From the NCBI GenBank assembly GCA_029964075.1, contig CM057150.1:5985126-6049125 (forward strand): 64,000 nt of DNA, in the 5' to 3' direction. Each line of letters begins with the position of its first letter. Within the stretch, counting starts at the first letter, position 1. The translations under genes were made by a program, and so were the position numbers. Below are positions 59,501 through 64,000 of this stretch, one piece after another. The notes under the pieces are model-generated. The model saw only the letters and a list, made by a program, of their open reading frames with translations, was not told where the DNA came from and did not search any database. The stretch comes from Patiria pectinifera. Its lineage: Eukaryota > Echinodermata > Asteroidea > Valvatida > Asterinidae.

Positions 59501-61195
59501 GCGAGGTGGCAACAATTCAAGTTGATGATTGAAACGAAATTGATGAAGTCTGCAAACTGAAAAGAATGCAGCACTCACAAAAATGCGCGATGATTCCAAA
59601 AACACATCGAAATTGTGAGTTCTTGATACATGGGGGTAAAGAAAAATGCTGTGTATTAAATTACTCAAACTGACAATTTTTCAATTGATATTTCCTTTTT
59701 TGCCAATCTTCACAGCGAGATGGTGATATTGGCAAAGATTGAGCGAGGTGGTCACTGAAAGTAGAGAGGTGGGCCGCCTCACGTTTGAGTGGGCAGGGGA
59801 AACACTGCTTCACGATGTAAATTGCATTTTCTTTAACGTCATCAACGTGAACTTGTTTTGTTTTCCATGTAGCCTGGTTTTCATTTTGAAAATTCTCCAC
59901 AAATGACATTCAAAACCTCTCTTGTTCATTGTCTGAGAAGTTACTAAGTAAAATAAGTTAGTTACAGGTACTCGATGCCATAATCTGGAACCGGTTCGGG
60001 ACATCCGCGGTCGGGGAATCAGGTACCCAGTTCCGATGCACAGCGCTTATAGTCACCTCAAAAAACAAGACAAGTCCCACATGAACTATATACTGGCTGG
60101 GTTCTCCCTTCCCTAGTGTTGAAGGAGAGTCCATCACAAGTCCATCACAAGCCCTTTCATTAGTGAATCACAAGTCCTTTCAAATGTAAGCCTGGTTAAT
60201 ACTCCACGCGAATGGGAATGCGAAGCGAATTCGACGCCATGAAACGTTCGCTGCGAAATTCGCCCAAGTTGAAATGTGTTCAACTTTGACGAATATGCAG
60301 CACGAATACTTGCCATGACGTCACAAATTCGCATTCGCTTTCGCGCCGAGTATGAACCGGGCTTAACAGTTCATTTGAATAGCTTAAATTGAATTGAGAA
60401 TTGTGAAGACTTGTGAGGACTTGTGAGGACATGTGATGGACCTGTGATGGATTTTCGATGGACTTGCGATGGACTTGCGATGGACTTGTTATGGACTTGT
60501 GATGGACTTGTGAGGACATGTGAGGACCTGTGAGGGACTTGTGATGGACTTGTGATGGACTTGTGATGGACTTGTGATGGACTTGTGATGGACTTGTGAG
60601 GACATGTGAGGACCTGTGGTGGACTTGCGATGGACTTGCGATGGACTTGTTATGGACTTGTGGTGGACTTGTGATGGACTTGTGATGGACTTGTGAGGAC
60701 ATGTGAGGACCTGTGAGGGACATGTGAGGACATGTGAGGATTTGTGATGGACTTGTGATGGACATGTGAGGACTTGTGATGGACATGTGAGGACATGTGA
60801 GGACTTGTGGTGGACTTGTGAGGACATGTGAGGACTTGTGATGGACTTGTGATCGACTCGAACACAACACTGCCCCTCCCCAACCCAGCAAAATCCTTCA
60901 AAAGCTCCCGGTTAGGTTATGTACATACGTGTATGTAGATTTTGATGGAAGTGGGAGGGGAGATTCTCACCTCTTTGACTAGGATCTCTCTCTCGGCGTG
61001 GAAATCCTTGAACGTGGACGACACAAAGACGCGGACGGTCTTCCAGCCCGACCGCTGGACGACCAGCCTCTGGTTGCCCTTTGACCCCTTCTTGACGGTC
61101 CGGTCCACTTTGTCCCAGGTCTGCAGGACGGCATACTTGTACTCGCTGGAGCCGGAGGGGACTGCGCCGATGGACTGAGATGAACCGCATCCCAT
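29379..61195 (-). CDS. DUF4062-NACHT-TPR STAND ATPase, TTC41/NPHP3-like (whole gene, 24 exons)
   Basis: A predicted signal-transducing STAND ATPase that would switch state on ATP binding; partner and pathway are unknown. Twenty-four exons join in frame into 1060 codons including stop. Order: acylation signal MGCGSSQS; DUF4062 (about 53-250: VRVFVSSTFKDFHAERE, LHLVECDLRW, ETLRLCLGEIDRCYQ, FFLN, ERCGW); NACHT (about 285-545: Walker A GGPGSGKS at 322-329, Walker B LIIVIDALNQ at 414-423, NPLWLSIACEELRVFG); winged-helix/linker (about 545-740: YRALKPFLRPFG, DFYHRALSKAV); TPR-like helices (about 780-1030, ending FGYHHPKTERARKTL); acidic coiled-coil tail. TTC41 and NPHP3 share parts of this order. 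Start: first ATG with Kozak ACAATGG. Removing exon 19 would still leave the frame open. What is seen: exons, phases, motifs. What is inferred: membrane attachment and the STAND role. Confidence 0.92.
29860..30200. repeat. ACTGGTTT minisatellite
   Basis: Units such as GAACTGGTATAACTGGTTTT with inverted units AACCAGTTCAAATCC in the middle. In the intron between exons 23 and 24. Confidence 0.75.
30379..30695. mobile_element. inverted-repeat element with GTCGAC sites
   Basis: Ends GGGCCAAGTTCGCGCAAGG and CCTTGCCCGAACTTGGCC. Contains CTAGTCGAC in both orientations. A partial relative in the opposite orientation lies at 50390-50512. Confidence 0.65.
30871..31029 (-). CDS. STAND gene exon 23: TPR
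   Basis: Encodes VCMEALDMCLQAYGENSVLS and SRLFLNIGIFHEDN, close to kinesin-light-chain-type TPRs. Acceptor CTTATAG, donor GTAAAA. Phase 0. Confidence 0.93.
31221..33022. mobile_element. 1.8-kb element with about 35-bp inverted ends
   Basis: Left AAAAAAAATGGTGTGTTTACGGTAAC and right GTTACCGTAAACACACC with matching outer GGCC parts. It holds no transposase frame. It sits between exons 22 and 23 and may contain an older nested element starting CAGGGTTCTCCCC at 31441. Confidence 0.65.
33394..33474 (-). CDS. STAND gene exon 22: TPR-like
   Basis: 27 codons, LGNDGYLADAIMTKGILLPR then GGDEQLD. Acceptor ACCCGTAG, donor GTAAGC. Phase 0. Confidence 0.87.
33680..33800. repeat. CTCGTACATGTACGAG palindromes
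   Basis: Perfect palindrome CTCGTACATGTACGAG at 33687, again near 33782, with a degenerate copy between. Another at 48472. In the intron between exons 21 and 22. Confidence 0.7.
34165..34398 (-). mobile_element. SINE A, copy 3
   Basis: Minus-strand copy: complement of GGGTTCGAATC and of ATATTGGCCCAGGCG. Tail toward low coordinates, near 34165. Confidence 0.72.
34402..34685. repeat. 165-bp tandem duplication including part of exon 21
   Basis: GATCTCGGTTCAATAGTT at 34402 and 34567; ACATCTTTAAAGATTTGG at 34481 and 34645. The downstream copy holds the exon 21 3' end and its donor; the other copy has the donor changed (ATGTTTAG). Confidence 0.8.
34647..34790 (-). CDS. STAND gene exon 21: TPR-like
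   Basis: Encodes FKLGRTLTQLAFNLEAWMET and LEEGKVHIERAIQIFKD, a TPR unit. Acceptor GGTTACAG, donor GTAAGT. Phase 0. Its 3' end is partly duplicated in the next intron. Confidence 0.9.
35006..35170 (-). repeat. SINE F, copy 2 (tRNA-like head)
   Basis: CGGACTTTATTTCCCTT, AAATCCTCC, then a 72-nt tRNA-like head on the minus strand (TAGCTCAGTTGGCAGCG, GGGTTCGAGTC). Confidence 0.5.
35692..35790 (-). CDS. STAND gene exon 20: TPR-like
   Basis: Encodes WIERWQITELRHLIDFARKS and IAIRETMPGNVNK. Donor GTGAGA. Two in-frame acceptors are possible: at 35790 or 18 nt further in, starting ITELRH at 35772. Confidence 0.82.
36216..36392. repeat. tandem repeat, about 38-bp unit, four or more copies
   Basis: Unit contains TTAACCAGTTCACGCCGGG and ATCTTAACTAATCTGTATC. 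Next to the tentative exon 19. Confidence 0.85.
36430..36474 (-). CDS. STAND gene exon 19: tentative 45-nt exon
   Basis: Frame-preserving (15 codons, GVLPADDGLNPSGIE) between acceptor AATATCAG and a good donor GTGCGT. The polypyrimidine tract is weak. Skipping it keeps the frame, so it may be alternatively used or false. Confidence 0.45.
36851..36980 (-). CDS. STAND gene exon 18: TPR-like
   Basis: Encodes GAHEDSFKFLNACITMETEL and RMVELYDLAADIYDD, TPR-type helix pairs. Donor GTAAGA. Phase 2 in, phase 0 out. Confidence 0.9.
37060..38230. repeat. AAGTCAATCAC degenerate array, 1.2 kb
   Basis: Dozens of copies of AAGTCAATCACAAGTC and variants. It includes a larger internal duplication (GTCATCTCAAGACAGTCAG at about 37080 and 37445). 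Confidence 0.9.
38267..38394 (-). CDS. STAND gene exon 17
   Basis: Encodes GFGEGWQKLMLQGYEEALLN and further helix. Acceptor TATCCAG, donor GTGAGT. Phase 0 in, phase 2 out. Confidence 0.9.
38511..38964. mobile_element. pogo/Tigger-like MITE, copy 1
   Basis: TA, CAGTGGAACACC ... GTGCCACTG, TA. Internal ATAACGATCGTTCGGTATAG. Same family as 39885. Confidence 0.72.
39294..39620. mobile_element. TA-flanked MITE with ATAAGCCGC units
   Basis: CTGTAATTTTCGGCATATAA and TTATATTCCGAAAATTACAG as ends, TA on both sides. Several TATAAGCCGC units inside. Confidence 0.75.
39885..40294. mobile_element. pogo/Tigger-like MITE, copy 2
   Basis: TA, CAGTGAAGCGCCGCTATAAC ... CGTTCCACTG, TA. About 80% alike to copy 1 by eye, same orientation, in the same intron. 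Confidence 0.72.
40478..40775 (-). repeat. SINE D (tRNA-like head)
   Basis: Minus strand. Head with complement of GGTTCGAATCC near 40710, body with CACGGCTACAACG, tail AATAATAATAAT at 40478. Confidence 0.55.
40848..40976 (-). CDS. STAND gene exon 16
   Basis: Begins ELPVHLIKIRDTKRLREVLC, the conserved ELP-x-HL start of the helical superhelix. Acceptor TTTCAAG, donor GTAAAA. Phase 0. Confidence 0.92.
41261..41369 (-). CDS. STAND gene exon 15
   Basis: Encodes YFPKSNEAGNSPRQLWWHRK and LADYFFES, the H-x-x-L-A-x-Y-F element. Acceptor TTTTCTAG, donor GTAAGC. Phase 2 in, phase 0 out. Confidence 0.93.
41370..42386. other. intron between exons 14 and 15
   Basis: AT-rich; loose AGTCAnnC motifs at 41530-41660, otherwise no element edges or conserved frame. 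Confidence 0.35.
42387..42552 (-). CDS. STAND gene exon 14
   Basis: Encodes WAVVYRALKPFLRPFG and GRLDFYHRALSKAVRRK, motifs found after the winged helix in this family. Donor GTATGT. Phase 1 in, phase 2 out. Confidence 0.93.
42782..43989. repeat. TGACTTGTGAC minisatellite, 1.2 kb
   Basis: Basic 10-bp unit TGACTTGTGAC, with GATTGACATATGAC marking a higher-order unit of about 60-70 bp. It is open in all three minus-strand frames for over 400 codons because the unit has no stop in any of them. Confidence 0.95.
44358..44715 (+). mobile_element. SINE C, copy 1
   Basis: tRNA-like head (TGGCCTCGTGGTTAAGG, GGGTTCGAGTCC), body GGGTACCTGTGAGG and CTCCCCAGGGAGCTGAG, tail (ATT)n. Confidence 0.78.
44749..44924 (-). 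CDS. STAND gene exon 13: winged helix
   Basis: Encodes LLEQVFDRFEEENGGSLLVA and STGLLETELLQILGD, the winged-helix-like segment after NACHT. Acceptor TTCCCCCAG, donor GTACAG. Phase 2 in, phase 1 out. Confidence 0.93.
45181..45504. repeat. 108-bp tandem repeat, three units
   Basis: Units start TGGGTACTA at 45181, 45289 and 45397. Each includes GCAGGGTTCATGACCATAG and TTGCATGTGGTTGCAT. The unit is divisible by three, so it forms an open frame. Confidence 0.92.
45565..45660 (+). repeat. SINE E head (tRNA-like)
   Basis: GTGGTCGAGTGGTTAGATG, GAAAGCAGGAGGTCGTGG, GGTTCTAGTCC. tRNA-like, but the T-arm base GGTTCTAG differs from a good tRNA and a second copy exists at 51835, so I call it a SINE. Confidence 0.6.
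45824..46112 (+). mobile_element. SINE B, full copy
   Basis: ACGCCATGGTCCAGTGGTTA, GGGTTCGAACC, GGGTACCTGTGAGGGTCG, GCGCTTTGAGATCG, then (ATT)n. The most complete copy in the window. Confidence 0.8.
46290..46477 (-). CDS. STAND gene exon 12: NACHT helical domain
   Basis: Encodes EIVAEILGRYNKRLDEEQM and NPLWLSIACEELRVFGVF, the conserved NPL-x-L segment. Donor GTAAGC. Phase 0 in, phase 2 out. Confidence 0.94.
46536..47032. mobile_element. mariner-type MITE, copy 3
   Basis: TA, CAGGATGAGTCAAAA ... TTGACTCACCCTG, TA. Same interior as copies 2 and 4. Confidence 0.8.
47125..47300 (+). repeat. SINE A, copy 4 (degenerate)
   Basis: GTACTTTCCTCGCCTTCC, GTTCGAATCCCGCCTGGG, then GGATTGGCTCTTCAGCC. Divergent, without a clear tail. 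Confidence 0.55.
48546..48719 (-). CDS. STAND gene exon 11: NACHT sensor region
   Basis: Encodes ANILSWLPRKLAPQVRIVLS, the usual WLP-x-x-L-P-x-x-V-R strand, then LKDRGYHPKQYLLTPLD. Acceptor AATAACAG, donor GTAATT. Phase 0. Confidence 0.94.
48947..49394. mobile_element. MITE with 27-bp perfect inverted ends
   Basis: CATAGAGCTATATTAAATTA at left and its complement TAATTTAATATAGCTCTATG at right, continuing through CTAGAGC. Contains CACTGGTCCATTCACCATCA at 49200, a direct copy of 48864. Confidence 0.78.
49912..49943. repeat. AATTC microsatellite
   Basis: TCAATTCAATTCAATTC repeated six to seven times; likely a SINE or MITE edge. Confidence 0.8.
50390..50512. repeat. partial GTCGAC element
   Basis: GCTGGTTCCAAATAGTCGAC and GACTAGACAGAGTTCGGG match the complement of part of the 30379 element. 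One end only. Confidence 0.6.
50703..50810 (-). CDS. STAND gene exon 10: NACHT Walker B
   Basis: Ends PLIIVIDALNQ, the Walker B strand with its Asp, followed directly by donor GTGAGT. Acceptor GTCGGCAG. Phase 0 both sides. Confidence 0.95.
51595..51706 (-). CDS. STAND gene exon 9: NACHT beta strand
   Basis: Encodes VFFHFVGAIPGSTDLEKCLK, the strand after the P-loop typical of this family (FFHFVG). Donor GTAAGA. Phase 2 in, phase 0 out. Confidence 0.93.
51835..51955 (-). repeat. SINE E, copy 2
   Basis: Minus-strand match to 45565 (GGGACTCGAACCCACGACCT, CTTTCTAGTGCAGATGTC). Confidence 0.6.
52300..52493 (-). CDS. STAND gene exon 8: NACHT Walker A
   Basis: Carries LGRNSALEKI, then FVLLGGPGSGKSAVMARVAD, a textbook P-loop. 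Acceptor TGGCAG, donor GTGCGT. Phase 0 in, phase 2 out. Confidence 0.95.
52900..53312. repeat. about 200-bp tandem duplication
   Basis: GGTTCGAACCCCTGAC, CATGGACATGAAATGACTG and CCAGTCCATCGCAGG each occur twice about 200 bp apart. Related to a tRNA-derived repeat. Confidence 0.7.
53318..53604 (+). mobile_element. SINE B, copy
   Basis: GCGCCGTGATCCAAGGGTTA, TGGGTACCTGTGAAGG, GCGCTTTGAGACCG, GCTATATAAGC. It abuts SINE C tail to tail. Confidence 0.7.
53605..53950 (-). mobile_element. SINE C, copy 2
   Basis: Minus-strand copy of 44358: CTCCCTGGGGAGTATACAGC, GCCTGTTAGGCGCAAGG, ACTCGAACCCACGACC. Its tail meets the tail of SINE B. Confidence 0.75.
54057..54149 (-). CDS. STAND gene exon 7: linker to NACHT
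   Basis: 31 codons, IFEFFKKRIEEQYPKQDTEM onward, an amphipathic helical linker before the ATPase. Acceptor TATGCAG, donor GTAGGA. Phase 0 both sides. Confidence 0.9.
54502..54981. mobile_element. mariner-type MITE, copy 4
   Basis: TA, CATGGTGAG ... TTCTGACTCACCCTG, TA. Same inverted interior as other copies. Confidence 0.78.
55045..55140 (-). CDS. STAND gene exon 6
   Basis: 32 codons, including RVRWYDCEYDGIDDHGKIQL and a NKT motif. Between DUF4062 and NACHT; strands typical of the end of DUF4062. Donor GTGAGT, phase 0 both sides. Confidence 0.9.
55446..55640. repeat. degenerate ACTCGTACTCGA array
   Basis: Repeats of ACTCGTACTCG, TACTCGAGTAC and GGACTC. Loosely like the GAGTCC arrays in the first RTK intron. 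Confidence 0.6.
55960..56090 (-). CDS. STAND gene exon 5: DUF4062 end
   Basis: Encodes IFMIRKSEFLQSLPSEYRDD and KLTVLKKMLKARL. In this family it follows DUF4062 as the AFFY/FYxR-like segment and helical linker. Donor GTGAGT. Phase 1 in, phase 0 out. Confidence 0.9.
56091..56979. other. intron between exons 4 and 5
   Basis: Only the CATGGATCACCTTGGGAGGC segment (56830-56880), half of the 27487 hairpin, is recognisable. Confidence 0.4.
56980..57113 (-). CDS. STAND gene exon 4: DUF4062
   Basis: Encodes ERCGWIPSFDDVP and YRWVHGLSVTEMEILHGAY, the ERYGW and T-x-x-E-I parts of the domain. Donor GTAAGT. Phase 2 in, phase 1 out. Confidence 0.92.
58033..58139 (-). CDS. STAND gene exon 3: DUF4062
   Basis: Starts GIPKDTDSGETLRLCLGEID, completing the LRWG motif with exon 2, and continues RCYQDNIMPFFLNL. 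Donor GTATGC. Phase 0 in, phase 2 out. Confidence 0.93.
58160..58640. repeat. GTCAGTCACNGGTCAGTC degenerate array
   Basis: Units such as GGTCAGTCACTGGTTAGTC and ATGTCAGCCAC. A member of the same CAGTCA/AAGTCA type as 37060, by eye. Confidence 0.8.
58869..58937 (-). CDS. STAND gene exon 2: DUF4062
   Basis: 23 codons encoding PDLRAWCESRRLHLVECDLR and a final Trp, the second DUF4062 motif. Acceptor CCCACAG, donor GTGAGT. Phase 0 both sides. Confidence 0.93.
59268..60042. mobile_element. probable hAT-like element, interrupted
   Basis: Left AGGGGTGTGCAT with GGAATCGGGTATC, right AATCAGGTACCCAGTTCCGA and GATGCACAGC, approximately inverted. Split by the insertion at 59474. Boundaries are uncertain. 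Confidence 0.5.
59474..59807. mobile_element. hAT-type MITE with 8-bp target duplication
   Basis: CAGTGTTTCCCCTG and CAGGGGAAACACTG are perfect inverted ends. CTTCACGA flanks both sides (59466-59473 and 59808-59815). Interior shows GAGCGAGGTGG in both halves. No transposase. Confidence 0.9.
60187..60365. mobile_element. 178-bp inverted-repeat MITE
   Basis: TAAGCCTGGTTAATACTCC and GAGTATGAACCGGGCTTA are the ends; GAATGCGAAGCGAATTCG and its approximate complement follow inward. In the intron between exons 1 and 2. Confidence 0.65.
60405..60860. repeat. TGTGATGGACT minisatellite
   Basis: Units GGACTTGTGATGGACTTGTG and GAGGACATGTGAGGAC. Long minus-strand frames arise from the unit, not from a gene. 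Confidence 0.93.
60971..61195 (-). CDS. STAND gene exon 1: acylation signal and DUF4062 start
   Basis: Starts MGCGSSQS: Gly2, Cys3 and Ser6 fit N-myristoylation with palmitoylation. It then runs into WKTVRVFVSSTFKDFHAERE, the DUF4062 entry motif. Donor GTGAGA, phase 0. A good acceptor (TTTCAG at 61233-61228) just upstream suggests a 5' UTR intron. Confidence 0.92.
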
Positions 61196-61227
61196 TGTAT
61201 CAAGCAGGAATGTCACAACTCCGAAAG

Positions 61228-61233
61228 CTGAAA
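61228..61233 (-). promoter_or_regulatory. candidate 5' UTR splice acceptor of the STAND gene
   Basis: TTTCAG 32 nt before the gene 2 start codon. It may end a 5' UTR intron, in which case the promoter lies further upstream and outside 61196-61230. Confidence 0.35.
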
Positions 61234-61270
61234 GTTCATAGAGCCATGAAAACAAGACAAGGCAATGAAA

Positions 61271-61693
61271 TCTATAGTTAACCCTAACTCCCTAGGCCTT
61301 TTTGCTAGGATGTAGCCTCAATCCTGCAAAATCCTCCATTTGGCCTCATGGAAAAAGTGCATATAGCCTCAATCCTGCAAATTCCTCCATTATTTCTTGA
61401 ATATGGTCCATGGAGGGGTGACCACTGCCTGAATCCTGCAAAATCCTCCGGCTATGACTGTCAATAGGCTGAGGCAGAGGCAGTGACATCCTGGAGCAGT
61501 GCGGAGGATGTCAAGTATAATCAAGGACTAAATTTATGCACGGCTGATCATAAACAACACAAGGACCGGCCCAAGACCTTGACACAGTGCGTACTCCGAA
61601 ATCAGCAACGCACTTTTGCCATGTAACCTAAATCCTGCAAATTCCTCCAATTTGCAAAAAGGATTTTGGAGGATTCAGGGCGGTTAGGGTTAA
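61271..61693. mobile_element. TTAA-flanked repeat upstream of gene 2 start
   Basis: Ends TTAACCCTAAC and GGTTAGGGTTAA. Inside, CCTGCAAAATCCTCC or CCTGCAAATTCCTCC occurs at least five times. 76 bp upstream of the start codon, so it may be in a 5' UTR intron or the promoter. Confidence 0.55.
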
Positions 61694-62422
61694 GGTCCCC
61701 TGGCGACTAATTTAGTCTAGATTAAAGGGCTTTATGTTGCCATCCTTGACCCAAATATACGTGTATATCGACTCCAATTGCCGACTTGAATAACTTCTTC
61801 TGGGCTTTGTACACTACATGTAGATCCGGTACGTGAGTGTAAGGTCATTTCAAGTTAAACCACGCCCACTACACATGGTGTAGCATTGGAAATCATTGGA
61901 ACCATTGGAACCGGAAGTAGTGACTTTTAAGATTTGAGTTGAATCTCCGAGTTCTTGCCAGCTCTGTCACAGACAGTACATAAGGCTGGAACTGCATGTG
62001 CATACTGTACGGGTCATTCTCCGTTAAGTGTCTACTTTCGTGTCCTGATTATTTGACGCTGTAAAGACGAAAAATGAGTAGTTTTATGATATTATTATTT
62101 GTGGATTTTAAATGTTAATAAAGATCATGCTGATAATAAGTGATGATCTTGAGAAAAAAAAATTATATTGTTTTATTTTCTGATGTTTGATGTCGACCCC
62201 CGGAAAACCCATATCACAATCGCACTATGTAAAAATTTTGATCATTACATATTTTTGGAGTGATTTTTCTTCATGAAAAATACTCTTAGAACCATAAACG
62301 ATAGGCATTTTACCATTAGTTAAATCTATTCAATCCTTCAAAATATATGCCATTTTACAATAGACCAATTAAGTTCAAAATTCTATTGTTTCTGTCGGAA
62401 AATGTTTGTCCCTAAGATTCTA
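61694..62422. other. gene 2 upstream flank
   Basis: AT-rich sequence with no gene. No TATA box or CpG island stands out. Confidence 0.35.
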
Positions 62423-62921
62423 GGGTGCATTTGTTTAACTCACCCGTGTCGACTCGGGTAAGGTAGGAGGGTCAGCAACGACAGCCGGGCTAATCGAACG
62501 CTTAACCCCAGGCCATGATGATCTTCACCTGACGCCCTTAGCTGGGGCTTTAGCCACTGCCAATAGGCCCATTTCGGATTGGGACTTAGTAATGAGATGT
62601 ACTGCTTTTTAGTCAATTGCAAAACTCAAAAAAGTTGGGCTGAAATTATAGCCTCAAAAGTCGCAATGAACTCAAATAGGCCTAAATGATTACTTAGACT
62701 TCAAATAAAGTAACCTTTTCAAGTATTAAGACCACTTGAGATTTTCGCTCTCCAGCCGCCATATTTGTCCGTTTCCGGGGAATGAACAAAGCATGCGTGA
62801 CGTGACTCTGCTCCACGAGTAGGGTCTGTGGTGGCTGACCCGGGTGAGCCCCAGGTGAGCTAATCGAAATGCACAGGGCTGACCCGTGTCGACTCGAATG
62901 AGCTAAACGAACGCACCCCAA
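62423..62921. mobile_element. inverted-repeat element with GTGTCGACTCG ends
   Basis: GGGTGCATTTGTTTAACTCA and TGAGCTAAACGAACGCACCC are near-complementary ends with CGTGTCGACTCG inward at both. About 500 bp, noncoding. Confidence 0.7.
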
Positions 62922-63424
62922 CGAAGGCCTAAGTCAGATAGGCATACGGTAACAAATCTAAAATGCAGCGCCCTCATTAGTTGATAAAAACCGAATAGAA
63001 ACACAGTGCAGTGCAAGGAAATTTCTAAGTATTTCTTGATAAAATAGGAAATTATGTTTCTCAATCTCAGTCCCAGATTCATGTCTTATCACCATTTTTG
63101 CAATGACTGACATTTTTGTTTTCATTGATGATTTGATATAGGCTAGTCCCACTCACTGGGTTGCTAGAACTCCTTTTTTGACATTTGGGATGTTGGTATG
63201 AAGCAAAAAGCAGCGTCAGGTTGCAACATTTTGGCAGTGGATATTTTGCCAGAGACGGAAAACCTTTAGTAAATGTTAGCTTGCCGGATATGCACTGAAC
63301 ATGCGCAGTTACTATTTTTTTTTTTACTTTAAACATTTTCCGGTGACAAATTTTAGCCTGGCTCTATGCCAATGGCAATATCATCTTTGTAACTTTGTAT
63401 TCACAAGATGGGAATCAGACCATT

Positions 63425-63690
63425 TTAAAATTTCGGACTTTAGCTTATTTCCCTTAAAAAAAAAAATCCTCCAGAGAAAAATCTGAAAAAGAAAATATAA
63501 TGCTCTCATGACTCTGCAATAAAATGTTTGAGACATGTTAAAATAATAAAAGAAGAATATTCTTATTTATTTGGGAAAAAAAAACACTTTAAAAATGTGG
63601 CGAGGATCGGGATCGAATCCGGGTCATCCCGCTCACAAGAGCCGTTGCTTAACCGGCACTAGGCAGGCTACACCAAATGTGCTAGGGGCC
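63425..63690 (-). repeat. SINE F, copy 3 (tRNA-like head)
   Basis: CGGACTTTAGC, AAAAATCCTCCAGAG, then GGGATCGAATCCGGGTCATC, a tRNA-like head on the minus strand. Confidence 0.5.
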
Positions 63691-63819
63691 CGGCCTACAC
63701 AACTTTTGGTGGGAATTCAATACGTCTTATAATTCAGCCGTATCTTAAAGAGTACAGCGCCCTCTGTTGATATGGATTGCCACCTGCAAACCTTTAGTAA
63801 ACGTTAGTTTGCCGGTGTG

Positions 63820-64000
63820 GCAGGTAATTCTGTCCCCCCTGGTAAATGTGTCCCTCCGGACACATTTAACGGGTCGTGACCCGGTAAATCTGTCCTGGGG
63901 GACACTTTTACCTAGGTAAACCTGTCCCCCTCTAGGTAAATCTGTCCCCCTGCACAGCGTTAAATGTGTCCCCCCTGGTAAATGTGTCCCCGTGCAACGT
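63820..64000. repeat. GGTAAATGTGTCCCCC repeat, cut by window end
   Basis: At least six units of GGTAAATCTGTCCCCC or GGTAAATGTGTCCCC with GGACACATTT inverted. It continues past the window. Confidence 0.7.

Noticed and set aside
60280..60891. 203-codon minus-strand frame
   Set aside because: It is translated TGTGATGGACT minisatellite, with no start context or homology.

Overview
This is animal nuclear DNA: two long multi-exon genes, both on the minus strand, with GT-AG introns of about 0.1 to 5 kb packed with short inverted-repeat (MITE-like) elements, tRNA-headed SINEs and minisatellites. The gene content (an Ig/FN3 receptor tyrosine kinase and a DUF4062-NACHT-TPR STAND ATPase) and the repeats fit a marine invertebrate, most likely a non-vertebrate deuterostome (echinoderm, hemichordate or amphioxus). 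That placement is an inference; no single feature fixes the species.

Gene 1 (24012 down to 1669, minus strand) is a complete receptor tyrosine kinase. Sixteen exons join without a phase error into 837 codons including stop (836 aa). The order is signal peptide, three Ig domains, one FN3 domain, an N-glycosylation-rich stalk, one membrane helix and a complete tyrosine kinase domain. All boundaries of the extracellular modules are phase 1. The kinase resembles the FGFR/RET/Cad96Ca-like group, but no vertebrate orthologue is clear.

Gene 2 (61195 down to 29379, minus strand) is a DUF4062-NACHT-TPR protein of the TTC41/NPHP3-like class. Twenty-four exons (one weak 45-nt exon included) join into 1060 codons including stop (1059 aa). 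It starts with a likely myristoylation/palmitoylation signal (MGCGSSQS), followed by DUF4062, a NACHT ATPase with Walker A GGPGSGKS and Walker B LIIVIDALNQ, a winged-helix/linker region and C-terminal TPR-like helices.

Layout: 1-1668, downstream flank of gene 1; 1669-24012, gene 1; 24013-29378, intergenic with large hairpins and MITEs; 29379-61195, gene 2; 61196-64000, upstream flank of gene 2, again repeat-rich. The two genes look functionally unrelated; they are only neighbours in the same orientation. I found no rRNA gene, no convincing functional tRNA gene, no CRISPR array and no viral gene.

The unusual part is the repeat landscape. There are hAT-type insertions with perfect 8-bp target duplications nested in other elements, a TTAA-flanked piggyBac-like MITE, seven copies of one foldback family inside gene 1 introns, several separate arrays built on a TGACTTGTGA core in gene 2 introns, and a 19-bp motif repeated in a kinase-domain intron.
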